Positions 1 through 8,558 of a stretch of 36,999 nt of DNA are shown in pieces (position 1 is the stretch's first letter; every line of letters starts with the position of its first letter). The translations under genes were made by a program, and so were the position numbers. A model generated the notes under the pieces. The model saw only the letters and a program-made list of their open reading frames with translations, did not search any database and was not told where the DNA came from. Source of the DNA: Lacrimispora celerecrescens (lineage in GTDB: Bacteria; Bacillota; Clostridia; Lachnospirales; Lachnospiraceae); contig NZ_JPME01000024.1 in the NCBI RefSeq assembly GCF_000732605.1, forward strand, positions 1 to 36,999. Reading direction: 5' to 3'.

Positions 1-1918
1 GCCGGTAATAGTCTCCATGGGCGGACACAAGTCCGTGATCCTGATAGTATTTCACCTGCCTGCGGACCGCGTCCTGCTCTTCCTCTGATATTTCATTTAA
101 ATCCAGCTCATATCCAAAGGTCCCGAAATAGGCAAGAGCCGCTCTTGTATCAATGGAAACCGTTCTTCCCGTCTGCTGGTTGGGACACTCCGAGACATGA
201 GAACCCATGGCAAAAGGCGGATAGATCATGGAAGTTCCATACTGAATGTGAATCCGCTCTACCGCATCCGTATCATCGGAGCACCAGATCTGGGGCATGT
301 AGTAAAGAACTCCCATATCAAACCTTCCTCCGCCTCCGCTGCAGCCTTCAAACCGCACATTTGGAAACGCCTTTGTCATCTTATCCATCAGCTTATAAAG
401 GCCCAACACATACTTATGGCAAACCTCTCCCTGCCTGTGGGCCGGAAGAGCACCAGAGAAACGGTCCGTCATGCTCCGGTTCATATCCCACTTGATGTAA
501 TCAATCTGCGCATCCTTAAATTCCTCATAAAGCTGATGAAAGATAGCCTCCACCACTTCATCCCTGCTGAAATCCAGGATCAGCTGATATCTCTGGCGGG
601 TTGGTTTTCTTCCCGGAATCTGGATACACCAGTCCGGATGTTCCTCATAAAGCCTGGAATCCTCATTGACCATTTCCGGTTCGATCCATATACCGAACTT
701 TAACCCCATATTGTGAATTCTTGCAGAAAATCCAGGTATTCCGCTTGGCAGCTTACTTAAGTTACACTGCCAGTCTCCAAGGCCCCTGTATTCATTGGTT
801 CTTCTTCCAAACCAGCCGTCATCCATGACAAACATCTCAACGCCCAGTTCCTTTGCCTTTCCAGCAATGTTAACCAGCATTTCTTCGTCAAAATCAATCA
901 TGGTTGCCTCCCAGTTGTTGATGAGAACCGGACACCTCTCATTGATAAACTGGCTGGGAATCAGATGATGCTTCACTGCCCGGTGGAAATTGTGGCTCAT
1001 TTTCGATAGGCCCTGGGAACTATAGGTCATGACCGCTTCCGGTGTTTCAAATACACTGCCTTTTGAAAGCTCCCAGTAAAAAGTTTCCGGGTTAATGCCT
1101 GCCACCAGTCTGGTCTGTTTAAAATCATTGACCTCTGTGGTGATTGCAAAGTTACCGCTGTAAACCAAAGCAACTCCGTAACAATCTCCCCCATCTTCTG
1201 TTGCCTCAGGGCTGCAGAGAATGGCCGATGGGTTCTGATAATGGCTGGAGATGCCTCTGGCGCTGTCCACTGTGATCTTCCCGTGTCTCACGGAAGTTCT
1301 CTCTGCACACCGCTCATGGCCCCAGCTTCCATAGAAACTGATCATATCCATCTGGTCCGTGGGGAAAGAAATACAGGTAGAATGAGCTGCATTGACAAAC
1401 GCGGTCTTATCTCCCGCATTCCGTATCCTGGCACATCTTGTAATGATGTCATACTCTTCCAGAACGCCATATACAAGAGTCACCTCTATCTGACTATAAG
1501 GATCCCTCATCAGGACCTCCAGAGTCTGCCAGGTGCCGCCATTCTCCCGCAAGGACGGCATTTCATGTAAGCGATATTTTCCATCAGCAACGGTATGTGA
1601 TACATACCTTAAATCAACGCAGTTGGAGCCATCCCCGTTAATCACACTGACCGCAGAAACCCGGAAATCTGAAACTCCAAACCCCGGATACTCCTGTTCC
1701 AGCACATCCAGGCAGATGGTCCTGTCCTTTTCCGACTCATAGGGATTGGCTTCAAATCCATGGCGGATTCTCACAGGAAGATAATCCGCTGCATCAGATA
1801 TCTTTTTACCATAGTACAAGTGCTCTAAAAATCCATATTCCGCCACCCGGAACTGGTAGCTTGAATTCTTCGTATTTAATAAGAATACCTTTTTGTCCTC
1901 AATATATTTTACACTCAT
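1..1918 (-). CDS. GH36 alpha-galactosidase (3' end beyond window)
   Basis: Releases terminal alpha-1,6-galactose from melibiose, raffinose or stachyose, probably in the cytoplasm because no signal peptide is visible. The frame stays open from ATG 1918 to the window edge, about 639 codons of a family usually near 730 residues, so only the C-terminal beta domain is missing. Family signs are a block reading NNWEATMIDFDEE, then MDDGWFGRR, then the nucleophile motif KWDMNR with Asp478, and CSDDTD with the acid/base Asp548. These two positions agree with the catalytic aspartates I recall for Geobacillus AgaA/AgaB. The start has only a weak GAGG ahead of it. It is the last gene of a minus-strand cluster after two permeases and a binding protein, with a hairpin in the gap. 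The substrate within alpha-galactosides is inferred. Confidence 0.93.
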   Translation of the reverse strand, partial: MSVKYIEDKKVFLLNTKNSSYQFRVAEYGFLEHLYYGKKISDAADYLPVRIRHGFEANPYESEKDRTICLDVLEQEYPGFGVSDFRVSAVSVINGDGSNCVDLRYVSHTVADGKYRLHEMPSLRENGGTWQTLEVLMRDPYSQIEVTLVYGVLEEYDIITRCARIRNAGDKTAFVNAAHSTCISFPTDQMDMISFYGSWGHERCAERTSVRHGKITVDSARGISSHYQNPSAILCSPEATEDGGDCYGVALVYSGNFAITTEVNDFKQTRLVAGINPETFYWELSKGSVFETPEAVMTYSSQGLSKMSHNFHRAVKHHLIPSQFINERCPVLINNWEATMIDFDEEMLVNIAGKAKELGVEMFVMDDGWFGRRTNEYRGLGDWQCNLSKLPSGIPGFSARIHNMGLKFGIWIEPEMVNEDSRLYEEHPDWCIQIPGRKPTRQRYQLILDFSRDEVVEAIFHQLYEEFKDAQIDYIKWDMNRSMTDRFSGALPAHRQGEVCHKYVLGLYKLMDKMTKAFPNVRFEGCSGGGGRFDMGVLYYMPQIWCSDDTDAVERIHIQYGTSMIYPPFAMGSHVSECPNQQTGRTVSIDTRAALAYFGTFGYELDLNEISEEEQDAVRRQVKYYQDHGLVSAHGDYYR

Positions 1919-1952
1919 TATAAACCTCAATCTTTCAAAAAATTTTAGAAAG

Positions 1953-1983
1953 AAAGCGGAAGTCTCATCCGATTCCCGCTTTT
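1953..1983 (-). terminator. Intercistronic hairpin between permease and alpha-galactosidase
   Basis: On the minus strand AAAGCGG(G)AA pairs with TTCCGCTTT around an 11-nt loop with one bulged G, and is followed by CTTTCT and an A/T-rich run. It lies in the 96-base gap between the permease stop and the galactosidase start. It could be a partial terminator or an RNA-processing or stability hairpin that lowers enzyme output relative to the transporter. The T tract is interrupted, so full termination is doubtful. Confidence 0.4.
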
Positions 1984-2014
1984 CTTATCTGAACCCTATT
2001 TAGTTAATATCCAA

Positions 2015-2836
2015 TTACTTGATTGCACTGTCCACCATGCCCTGGATAAAATATTTCTGTAAAAACAGGAATACCGCAACCATGGGAAGGATTCCTATAA
2101 AGGCCGCTGCCGCTGCTCCATTGACATTGGCCGAGTCTGCGGAAAAGAAGCCTGCAATAGCCAGTGTGATAGTCTTAATCCTGGGGGACTGGAGTAAGTA
2201 CAAGGCAAACTGGTAATTATTCCAGCAGTTCACACCGGTGATGATGATAACAGAAGCTGTTACCGGCTTTAGCTGAGGCATAATGATCCTAAAAAATGTC
2301 TGGAACGGCCCACACCCGTCAATTGCTGCTGCTTCCTCAAGAGCCACCGGTATGCTGGTTATAAAGCTTGAAAACAAAAAGATGCTGGTGGGAAGCTGGA
2401 AGGTGATCAAAGTCACGATCATGCCCCAGTAGGAATTGATTCCCTGAATTTTAGCCATAAAGGAATATAAGGGAACCAGAATGCTTAAGGGGGGAATCAT
2501 CATGACACCCATAATGAACCCTTTTACCAGGTTGTTAAGCCTGCTCTTATTTCTCGCAAGAGGATAAGCCGCCATAGCTCCGATGACCACAATAAAAAGA
2601 ATTGACATACCGCTTATGATCACGGTATTTTTAAGGGCCAGAAGCATTCCACCCCGCTCCAGCGCGGTGTAAATATTTTTTAAGTAAAGGTATCCCGGAA
2701 AGGCCCATCTGGATGAATGATCATATGGGGATTTGAACGCAATGGCAACCACCATATATATGGGTACAAAGTGGACTGCAATGATAATGAGAGCCAGGAC
2801 ATACTTCCAGGCATTGGAAACCCTTGATCCTTTCAT
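2015..2836 (-). CDS. Sugar ABC transporter permease, MalG/MsmG type
   Basis: Second membrane subunit of a carbohydrate importer (CUT1 family). It has about six hydrophobic segments, and near the C-terminal third the cytoplasmic EAA loop EEAAAIDGCGPFQTFF, which docks onto the ATPase in this family. The length of 273 residues is normal. I prefer ATG 2836, whose A is shared with the stop of the upstream permease (TGATG); GTG 2839 is possible. AAGGAGG lies 8 bases before the ATG and inside the upstream gene, so translation is probably coupled. Gene order binding protein, MalF-like, MalG-like, alpha-galactosidase points to uptake of raffinose- or melibiose-type sugars. No ATP-binding subunit is encoded nearby. 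Confidence 0.92.
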   Translation of the reverse strand: MKGSRVSNAWKYVLALIIIAVHFVPIYMVVAIAFKSPYDHSSRWAFPGYLYLKNIYTALERGGMLLALKNTVIISGMSILFIVVIGAMAAYPLARNKSRLNNLVKGFIMGVMMIPPLSILVPLYSFMAKIQGINSYWGMIVTLITFQLPTSIFLFSSFITSIPVALEEAAAIDGCGPFQTFFRIIMPQLKPVTASVIIITGVNCWNNYQFALYLLQSPRIKTITLAIAGFFSADSANVNGAAAAAFIGILPMVAVFLFLQKYFIQGMVDSAIK

Positions 2837-3708
2837 CACACATCCACCTCCTTTTTGTCAAAGTAACCCATGACCACATTGCTGATGATCATGATCAGCA
2901 GGAATGTGAAAATTCCGATTGCAGAAGCATATCCTGCGGACTGGGCCGAAAAATACTGGTTTGTAACCAGAGTGGACAGGGAATGGGTACTGAATCCCGG
3001 TCCGCCGCTTGTAAGCGCCATAACCAGGTCAAAAAGCTTTAATCCTCCGATCAGGTTTAAGATGGTGGAGGAAGAAATGGCCGGCATCAGCAGCGGAATG
3101 GTAATATGCTTAAACCGCTCCCAGAAGGTGGCTCCGTCAATCATGGCTGCTTCATAATACATGGTGGGCACATTCTGGAGCCCCGCCAGATAGATGACCA
3201 TGGCAACACCCACAAACTGCAGGGAGTTTACCAATACAATGATCCGGATGGCGGTCCCTGAATGGACCAGTAAATCCACCGGCTCCATATGGAGGGCGAT
3301 CAAAATATCATTGACCGCACCTCCGTCATACTGAAAGAAGAAATACATGATGTAACCCATAATCAGCGGAGCAATCATAACCGGCATGTAGATAATCGTT
3401 CTGACAATGGAACGTCCCTTAAACTTTGTATTTAAAAATAACGCGTAGCCAAGACCTAAGATGTTCTGGATCACGGTACTCATAACACCGTAAATAAGGG
3501 TATTGACCAGTGCTGTCTTTACATTTGCATCCTGAAACAATCTGGTGTAATTCTTAATTCCAACGAATTTCATTGTCTGGGAATACCCATTCCAGTTGGT
3601 AAAGGACAGCCGGATTCCCTGGATAAACGGATAAATCACAAAAACAAGAAACAATATCACTGCCGGAATATAAAACAGATTGATTACTGATTTTTTTTGA
3701 ATCTTCAT
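2836..3708 (-). CDS. Sugar ABC transporter permease, MalF/MsmF type
   Basis: First membrane subunit of the same CUT1 importer, 290 residues. The N-terminal segment IPAVILFLVFVIYPFIQGIRLSF is a typical first transmembrane helix of MalF/UgpA-type proteins. The EAA loop reads YEAAMIDGATFWERFKHITIP. The start ATG 3708 is only 2 bases past the stop of the binding-protein gene, and its AGGAGT ribosome site overlaps that stop, so the two genes are tightly coupled. Its own stop overlaps the next permease start by one base. It should form a heterodimer with that permease and receive sugar from the lipoprotein upstream. Confidence 0.92.
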   Translation of the reverse strand: MKIQKKSVINLFYIPAVILFLVFVIYPFIQGIRLSFTNWNGYSQTMKFVGIKNYTRLFQDANVKTALVNTLIYGVMSTVIQNILGLGYALFLNTKFKGRSIVRTIIYMPVMIAPLIMGYIMYFFFQYDGGAVNDILIALHMEPVDLLVHSGTAIRIIVLVNSLQFVGVAMVIYLAGLQNVPTMYYEAAMIDGATFWERFKHITIPLLMPAISSSTILNLIGGLKLFDLVMALTSGGPGFSTHSLSTLVTNQYFSAQSAGYASAIGIFTFLLIMIISNVVMGYFDKKEVDV

Positions 3709-3710
3709 GT

Positions 3711-5033
3711 TTACTCCTGTGCTTTCTTTTCCTCATAGCTTGTCTTCATCTGATCCACTGCAACGGTAAGGGAATCTGCCTGTCCTGAGACAATGGCTGC
3801 TCCTGTTACGCAGAGGTCGTTCCACATACCGCTTGGCAGATATTTTCTGTCAAAATACGGAATATTTAAAATGGAACTGTCATTTGCATATTTATCATAG
3901 TATGGTGCCAGTCTTCCCGTATCACTTATTACATTGTCAAGACCGGAAGGCATTCCGCATTTGGTTGCAAGATAAGAGCTGATGTCTTCACGGGCAAGGA
4001 ATTCCATAAACTGTTTTACTTCCTCTGGATGCTTTGTTGTCTTTGACATGCCAACTGCAAAGTGCTCTCCTGTCATCAGAGATTGTTTTAAACCTTCTTC
4101 TCTAGCAGGAAGAGGCATAAAGCCCATTTTTGTATCCTGATTCTGAACGTAGGTTTCAGTGATTCCGCTGGCTGCGGTAAACATGAACGCTGCCTTATCG
4201 GCCGCAAGAGCCTTAATACCGGTCATGAAATCTGCTGTAACTGCATCAGTATTGAAATATCCCTTCTGTCTCCAGGAATCAATCTGATTTACAACCGTAT
4301 TCCATTTGCTCCAGTCAAAGCTGCCGTCTAAAAGAGCTGCCTGATTGGCCTCATCCTCGTTTGTAATCAGGGTAGGAGCCACGAAATCCATCATATTTCC
4401 CATGGTGTAGCTGTCTTTCCCGCCAAGCTGAATGGGGGTCAGCCCTGCTGCCTTAATCTTCTCGCAGGCTGCTTCAAAATCAGCCCAGGTTTTAATATCA
4501 TCTACATTCACACCGGCTTCTTCCAGCACATTTTCGTTGTAGATCATTCCTGTTAAATCCATATCAATTGGAAGGGTGTATAAGTTTCCTTCCCCGTCAG
4601 TGATCTGTTCCTTAATGCTTGGGGATATATGAGAAGCAAACTCAAAATCATTTAATGGAGATAAATATTCCGCATATCTTGCAACTGCCCAGCCATGGGT
4701 TGTCCACGCATCCGGAAGCTGATTGGAAGCCATTCTGGTTTTCATAATATCGGAAAAATTGCTGCCTGGCATGACTGCTTCCACACCGATTCCGGTTTCT
4801 TCTGTAAACTGTTTGCAGACATCCTGAATGGCATCGCTGACTGACTCGCCGTTTAAGTTATATAAAAATTCAATGGTAACACCTGTAGAGGCTACTGCAT
4901 CTTTCTTAGTTTCTGTCTCTTTTACCGTTTCTGTCGCTGTGGTAGTCTCCACAGGTTCCTGGGGTGCCTTGGAGCAGCCTATTACGCTGATCGCAATGAG
5001 ACCTGCCAGTGAGGCAAGTGCTAACTTCTTCAT
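3711..5033 (-). CDS. Extracellular sugar-binding lipoprotein, family 1
   Basis: Captures sugar outside the membrane and delivers it to the two permeases downstream. The N-terminus is a lipoprotein signal peptide with lipobox VIGC and lipidation at Cys20, followed by a Thr/Glu-rich linker. The body (440 residues in all) has the usual family-1 pattern, including MASNQLPDAW and MIYNENVLEEAGV in the first lobe and a closing-lobe stretch ALAADKAAFMFTAASG. It is the first gene of a minus-strand operon ending in a GH36 alpha-galactosidase, so an alpha-galactoside ligand is inferred. A sensor kinase is transcribed divergently 187 bases away. I saw no convincing -35 box for this gene; a promoter that needs the neighbouring AraC-type regulator would fit. 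Confidence 0.92.
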   Translation of the reverse strand: MKKLALASLAGLIAISVIGCSKAPQEPVETTTATETVKETETKKDAVASTGVTIEFLYNLNGESVSDAIQDVCKQFTEETGIGVEAVMPGSNFSDIMKTRMASNQLPDAWTTHGWAVARYAEYLSPLNDFEFASHISPSIKEQITDGEGNLYTLPIDMDLTGMIYNENVLEEAGVNVDDIKTWADFEAACEKIKAAGLTPIQLGGKDSYTMGNMMDFVAPTLITNEDEANQAALLDGSFDWSKWNTVVNQIDSWRQKGYFNTDAVTADFMTGIKALAADKAAFMFTAASGITETYVQNQDTKMGFMPLPAREEGLKQSLMTGEHFAVGMSKTTKHPEEVKQFMEFLAREDISSYLATKCGMPSGLDNVISDTGRLAPYYDKYANDSSILNIPYFDRKYLPSGMWNDLCVTGAAIVSGQADSLTVAVDQMKTSYEEKKAQE

Positions 5034-5064
5034 AATAATTCTCCCTTACATTTATATTAGTTTT

Positions 5065-5074
5065 TAGCCGGCTA
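5065..5074. promoter_or_regulatory. Perfect 10-bp palindrome upstream of the binding-protein gene
   Basis: TAGCCGGCTA is a perfect palindrome 31 bases upstream of the binding-protein start, inside the divergent region between the transporter operon and the sensor kinase. On the minus strand a TAATAT that could serve as -10 follows it closely. The position suits an operator or activator site, but a GC core of this length can occur by chance and AraC-type regulators usually bind direct repeats. Confidence 0.25.
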
Positions 5075-5168
5075 TTTTGTATCTTTAGTCTATCACAGTC
5101 CTCTGGGTTCCGTAAGATACCCAAATCTACACTTTCAGGCTCTTTTCTATCATTTTCCTTCCTGGGGA

Positions 5169-5197
5169 TTGAAAAATGTATATAATATGTATACAAT
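5169..5197 (+). promoter_or_regulatory. Sigma-A promoter of the sensor kinase operon
   Basis: TTGAAA (5169-5174) and TACAAT (5192-5197) are separated by exactly 17 bases. Transcription should begin near 5204, giving a leader of fewer than 20 bases that contains AGGAGGTGA at 5206-5214. The good match suggests constant low expression of the two-component system, independent of the sugar. Confidence 0.7.
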
Positions 5198-5220
5198 ATA
5201 GGCCCAGGAGGTGACCCCAT

Positions 5221-6981
5221 ATGAAAAAACGCCAAAGCTTTCAGAACCGGTTTTTGGCCTTGTTTCTCGTAAGTATTGTTATGCCCATTATCATCATGGC
5301 CACTATACTTGCCTTTTACTTTCAAAAAAGAATTTACAGGGACAATGAAAAATACTTTTCAACATCCCTTTACTCCATTTCAACCAATTTAAGCACCTAT
5401 GTATCTGACTTAAAAAGGCTGGCTCTGACTCCTTATATTTACGATGATATTCTAAACTTTTTTGCAGCCGTCGAGAATGGGAAATACTCAGAAAATGGTT
5501 CTTTTGACTACCGGATCGAGCTGCACCGGCAAAACTATACTACTTCCATACAGCGTATATTAAACACCGCCAGAGAGGATATCCTAGCCGTTTCTTTCAT
5601 GCCTGTAAACCCGGACAACCACATCATCGTTACTGCAACAAAAACCAGCGATCTCATAAACACCACGGACTACCCTTACCAACGGGAAACCTGGTATCAG
5701 GAGGTTTTAAATACAACCGAGCCATATCACTTTATGGTTTCAGAGGCTCCCCCTTATATCCGTTCTGAGACAACGGTCATCTCAGCCCTTCATACGGTCC
5801 GTAACGTATACACCAAACGGAAGCTGGGCGTCATCCGGATCGATGCCTCCGACAAAATCATCAAGGATATCTTCAGCAGCGTAAACTTAAGTGAAAATTC
5901 AGGTTTTGTCATCGTGGGTCAAGACGGAACCCCTGTTTACCAGGTAGGAAAGGTGGAGGAAGACGTTCTTAAAAAACTTTCTTATGCGGGAAGCATCATC
6001 CGTACGGACTCAGATACTTACCGCCTGTATAAAAGTGATATTTCAGGAATGCCATGGCAGCTTATTTTTGTATCCTCCCAAAAGGATATATTTAAGGAGG
6101 TATCCATTGTCTGGAGCCTGGCTGCTATCTTAAGCTTTTCCTCTATTCTGGCTGCATTTTCAATCTTTCGTTCCAATTCAAAGAAGACCGCCCTTGCTTT
6201 AAATTCCATCTTAAATACCATGAAAAAGGTGGCAAAGGGAGACTTGGAGGCGTCTGTTCCTGACACAGACCTTTTGCAGAACGATTCCTTTAACACGGAA
6301 GAATTGTCCCTGATTGCGGAGAATCTAAACGAGATGATCCAAAAGCTGCAGCTATACATTAACCAGTCCTATAAATATGAGATAGACCGGCAAGAAGCAG
6401 AATACCGTGCCCTTCAAAGCCAGGTTAACCCTCACTTTCTCTATAATACCTTAAACTGCTTCCTGTCCATGAACCGGATTGGAATGAAAAAAGAGCTGGA
6501 GAACAGCATTATCCAGCTGACCAGAATATTCCGCTATACCTGCAGCAATGCAAAGCTGACTACCGTACAGGATGAGTTTGAATTCTGCATCCAATACTGC
6601 AATCTTCTTAAAATACGCTATGATGAGCGCCTGACCTTTCTAAGCTCTATGGAGGAAGAGGCTAAGATTATTTCCATTCCAAGACTTCTCATACAGCCCC
6701 TTGTGGAGAATGCCCTTAAGCATGGTATGGACGGTGACGGCATTTCCATTACCATCTCCATTTCCGCATCAATTGAGGACGAAGTCCTGATTCTGAAGGT
6801 AAAAAACAATGGAATACCCATTGATATTCAAGAAGTTTACTCTGATGGAAAAGTTGGCATAAGAAATGTGGAAAACCGTATAAAAATCTTTCACCCCCGT
6901 GCTTCCTTTGAAATAAAACTGACCGGAGATATTACCTCCATGACAATTAAGATACCCCTGGAAGGAGGAACTTCTGCATGA
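5221..6981 (+). CDS. Sensor histidine kinase, YesM type
   Basis: Membrane sensor that phosphorylates the regulator encoded next to it. In order it shows a transmembrane helix (about 13-35), an extracellular sensing region of roughly 255 residues, a second helix (about 293-317), a HAMP linker, the His_kinase block with QSQVNPHFLYNTLN and phospho-acceptor His405, and an HATPase domain with LIQPLVENALKHG. The total of 586 residues is normal for this class. Start ATG 5221 has a near-perfect AGGAGGTGA 6 bases upstream. It is divergent from a sugar uptake operon and overlaps the regulator by 4 bases. In this family such pairs sense carbohydrates, often through the cognate binding protein; the ligand here is inferred to be an alpha-galactoside. 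Confidence 0.93.
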   Translation: MKKRQSFQNRFLALFLVSIVMPIIIMATILAFYFQKRIYRDNEKYFSTSLYSISTNLSTYVSDLKRLALTPYIYDDILNFFAAVENGKYSENGSFDYRIELHRQNYTTSIQRILNTAREDILAVSFMPVNPDNHIIVTATKTSDLINTTDYPYQRETWYQEVLNTTEPYHFMVSEAPPYIRSETTVISALHTVRNVYTKRKLGVIRIDASDKIIKDIFSSVNLSENSGFVIVGQDGTPVYQVGKVEEDVLKKLSYAGSIIRTDSDTYRLYKSDISGMPWQLIFVSSQKDIFKEVSIVWSLAAILSFSSILAAFSIFRSNSKKTALALNSILNTMKKVAKGDLEASVPDTDLLQNDSFNTEELSLIAENLNEMIQKLQLYINQSYKYEIDRQEAEYRALQSQVNPHFLYNTLNCFLSMNRIGMKKELENSIIQLTRIFRYTCSNAKLTTVQDEFEFCIQYCNLLKIRYDERLTFLSSMEEEAKIISIPRLLIQPLVENALKHGMDGDGISITISISASIEDEVLILKVKNNGIPIDIQEVYSDGKVGIRNVENRIKIFHPRASFEIKLTGDITSMTIKIPLEGGTSA

Positions 6982-8402
6982 AAATTCTTTTAGCTGATGA
7001 TGAACGCCTGATCCGGCTTGGATTAAAAAGCATGATTGAGGAGCTTTGCCCCAATATGCACCAGTTCATTGAAGTGGAAAACGGAGAAAAACTGTTAAAA
7101 CAACTGGAAAAGGAGATTCCGGACCTCATTTTTCTGGATATCCACATGCCGATGCTCACCGGTCTGCAGGCATTTTCTCAGTTTCATATGCAAAAGATTC
7201 CTGTGGTCATGCTGACCGGATACGCGGAATTTTCCTATGCTCAGGAAGCCTTAAAACTAGGCGCCCTGGACTATCTTTTAAAACCGGCCAGCCTGGAGGA
7301 AGTTAAAGCTACCATGGAAAAAGCAGCTTCCCTGTTTCAAGAGCGGGAGCTTTTGCTGAAAAAGGATTATGAGCTGGAGTTTGAAAAAATTCTTGACCTC
7401 CATACCTCCATCCGTTTTTTACAGAGTCCCAAATACGTTCTTCCCCCTTACACAGCTGTTCTTTTTTATGTTGATCATTATCATAAAGAAACCTTTAAAA
7501 ACGATTTAGATGTATTAAATGCCATGCTCTCTTCCATCTCCTCCCGCTACGGTGCCCGGTATACTTTCACCTTCTTGCCTACAGGTGAAATCTGCTATCT
7601 TACCAGTACCGTGATTCCTCCCGGAGAGTTCCAGGGGGTACTGGTCCAGTTTCATCAGACCAGCGGATGTGTGGCAACCGGATTCCATGTTTCTGCCGGT
7701 AACCTTTCAGAACTGTTTACACAGTTTGAGTCTGTTCAAAGGGAGGAGAGCCTGCGCCTTTGCGTTCACCTTGGGTCAGTTATATCGGAAAAGGAGCGGC
7801 TGACGTTCTCCCAGCTTCTTCCTTTTTCGGATTTACTAGAAAAGCTTTTGATGGCCAATCAGGCAGATGATGTTATGGGCTTTCAAAATCTACTTCATGC
7901 AATATCCCAATTTACCCATGAAAAAGAGATCTTTGAACTTTGTGATGATTCCTTAAACCGCATTCTCTCAATGGAATCAGGAACACCCGCCAGCATTCTT
8001 TCTATCCGCCAGCTTGTAGAATTTTTAAAGCAGATGACTTCACAAAATCAAAGCATTGATTTAATTGATAAAATCAACGCTTATATTGAGGAACATTATA
8101 TGGACCAGATCGGAATCAATACCATTGCAGATATGATTGATATCTCACCAAATTACTTAAGCAAAATTTATAAGATGAAAACCGGAGAAAAATTTGTTGA
8201 CCACTTAACCGGTGTCCGCATGAAAAAGGCAATGGAACTCATGTCAGGTGGACATACTGCCTCGGTCCGGGACACTGCTGAGCGGGTGGGATATTTCAGC
8301 ACCAGGTATTTTACCAAGGTTTTCTTAAAAAGTACGGGAATATCACCTTCCGAATATATGAAAAGTCATTTATTAAACGAAGGAAAACCTGCCTCTTTCT
8401 AA
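6978..8402 (+). CDS. Response regulator with AraC-type DNA-binding domain, YesN type
   Basis: Partner of the preceding kinase. Residues 1-120 form a receiver domain with acidic pocket DDE (7-9), phospho-acceptor Asp54 in FLDIHMPM, and LLKPAS carrying the conserved lysine. A long middle region without a recognised motif follows, then two AraC helix-turn-helix units at about 370-470 (NTIADMIDISPNYLSKIYK and VRDTAERVGYFSTRYFTKVF). The start overlaps the kinase stop as ATGA, with GGAGGAAC just upstream, so the pair is translationally coupled. The likely target is the divergent importer and alpha-galactosidase operon. I found no clear terminator after it. Confidence 0.93.
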   Translation: MKILLADDERLIRLGLKSMIEELCPNMHQFIEVENGEKLLKQLEKEIPDLIFLDIHMPMLTGLQAFSQFHMQKIPVVMLTGYAEFSYAQEALKLGALDYLLKPASLEEVKATMEKAASLFQERELLLKKDYELEFEKILDLHTSIRFLQSPKYVLPPYTAVLFYVDHYHKETFKNDLDVLNAMLSSISSRYGARYTFTFLPTGEICYLTSTVIPPGEFQGVLVQFHQTSGCVATGFHVSAGNLSELFTQFESVQREESLRLCVHLGSVISEKERLTFSQLLPFSDLLEKLLMANQADDVMGFQNLLHAISQFTHEKEIFELCDDSLNRILSMESGTPASILSIRQLVEFLKQMTSQNQSIDLIDKINAYIEEHYMDQIGINTIADMIDISPNYLSKIYKMKTGEKFVDHLTGVRMKKAMELMSGGHTASVRDTAERVGYFSTRYFTKVFLKSTGISPSEYMKSHLLNEGKPASF

Positions 8403-8424
8403 AAGTCAATGACCGTTATAATAA

Positions 8425-8439
8425 TATAACTCAGTTATA
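8425..8439. promoter_or_regulatory. Perfect 15-bp palindrome ahead of the tetR promoter
   Basis: TATAACT-C-AGTTATA is a perfect inverted repeat centred at 8432, between the regulator stop and the next promoter. It is A/T-rich and lacks a following T tract, so it is a poor terminator. It could be a protein-binding site. Nothing else supports a function. Confidence 0.25.
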
Positions 8440-8482
8440 AATGCCGGAACAAATGACTCAATTAAATATAAGAAAAACTACT

Positions 8483-8535
8483 TTGACCGAATCGGTTTAT
8501 GGTGTTATAATCATGCCATAAACCGATTCGGTCAA
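8483..8535. promoter_or_regulatory. tetR operon promoter inside a double palindromic operator
   Basis: A strong plus-strand promoter, TTGACC (8483-8488), 17 bases, TATAAT (8506-8511), lies within a perfect inverted repeat. The left arm TTGACCGAATCGGTTTATGG (8483-8502) and right arm (8516-8535) are exact reverse complements around 13 bases. Each arm contains its own palindrome, ACCGAWTCGGT, centred at 8491 and 8527, 36 bp apart. One covers the -35 box and the other the expected start of transcription. This is the layout expected of two TetR-family operators that block RNA polymerase, and the tetR gene starts 24 bases downstream, so autoregulation is very likely. That the encoded regulator binds here is inference. 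Confidence 0.88.
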
Positions 8536-8558
8536 TTACATTATCAGAAGGTGAAGAC

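Noticed and set aside
145-1742. Several plus-strand open frames of 69-168 codons
   Set aside because: They are antisense to the GH36 alpha-galactosidase frame, which shows catalytic motifs throughout. They lack recognisable domains and ribosome sites.
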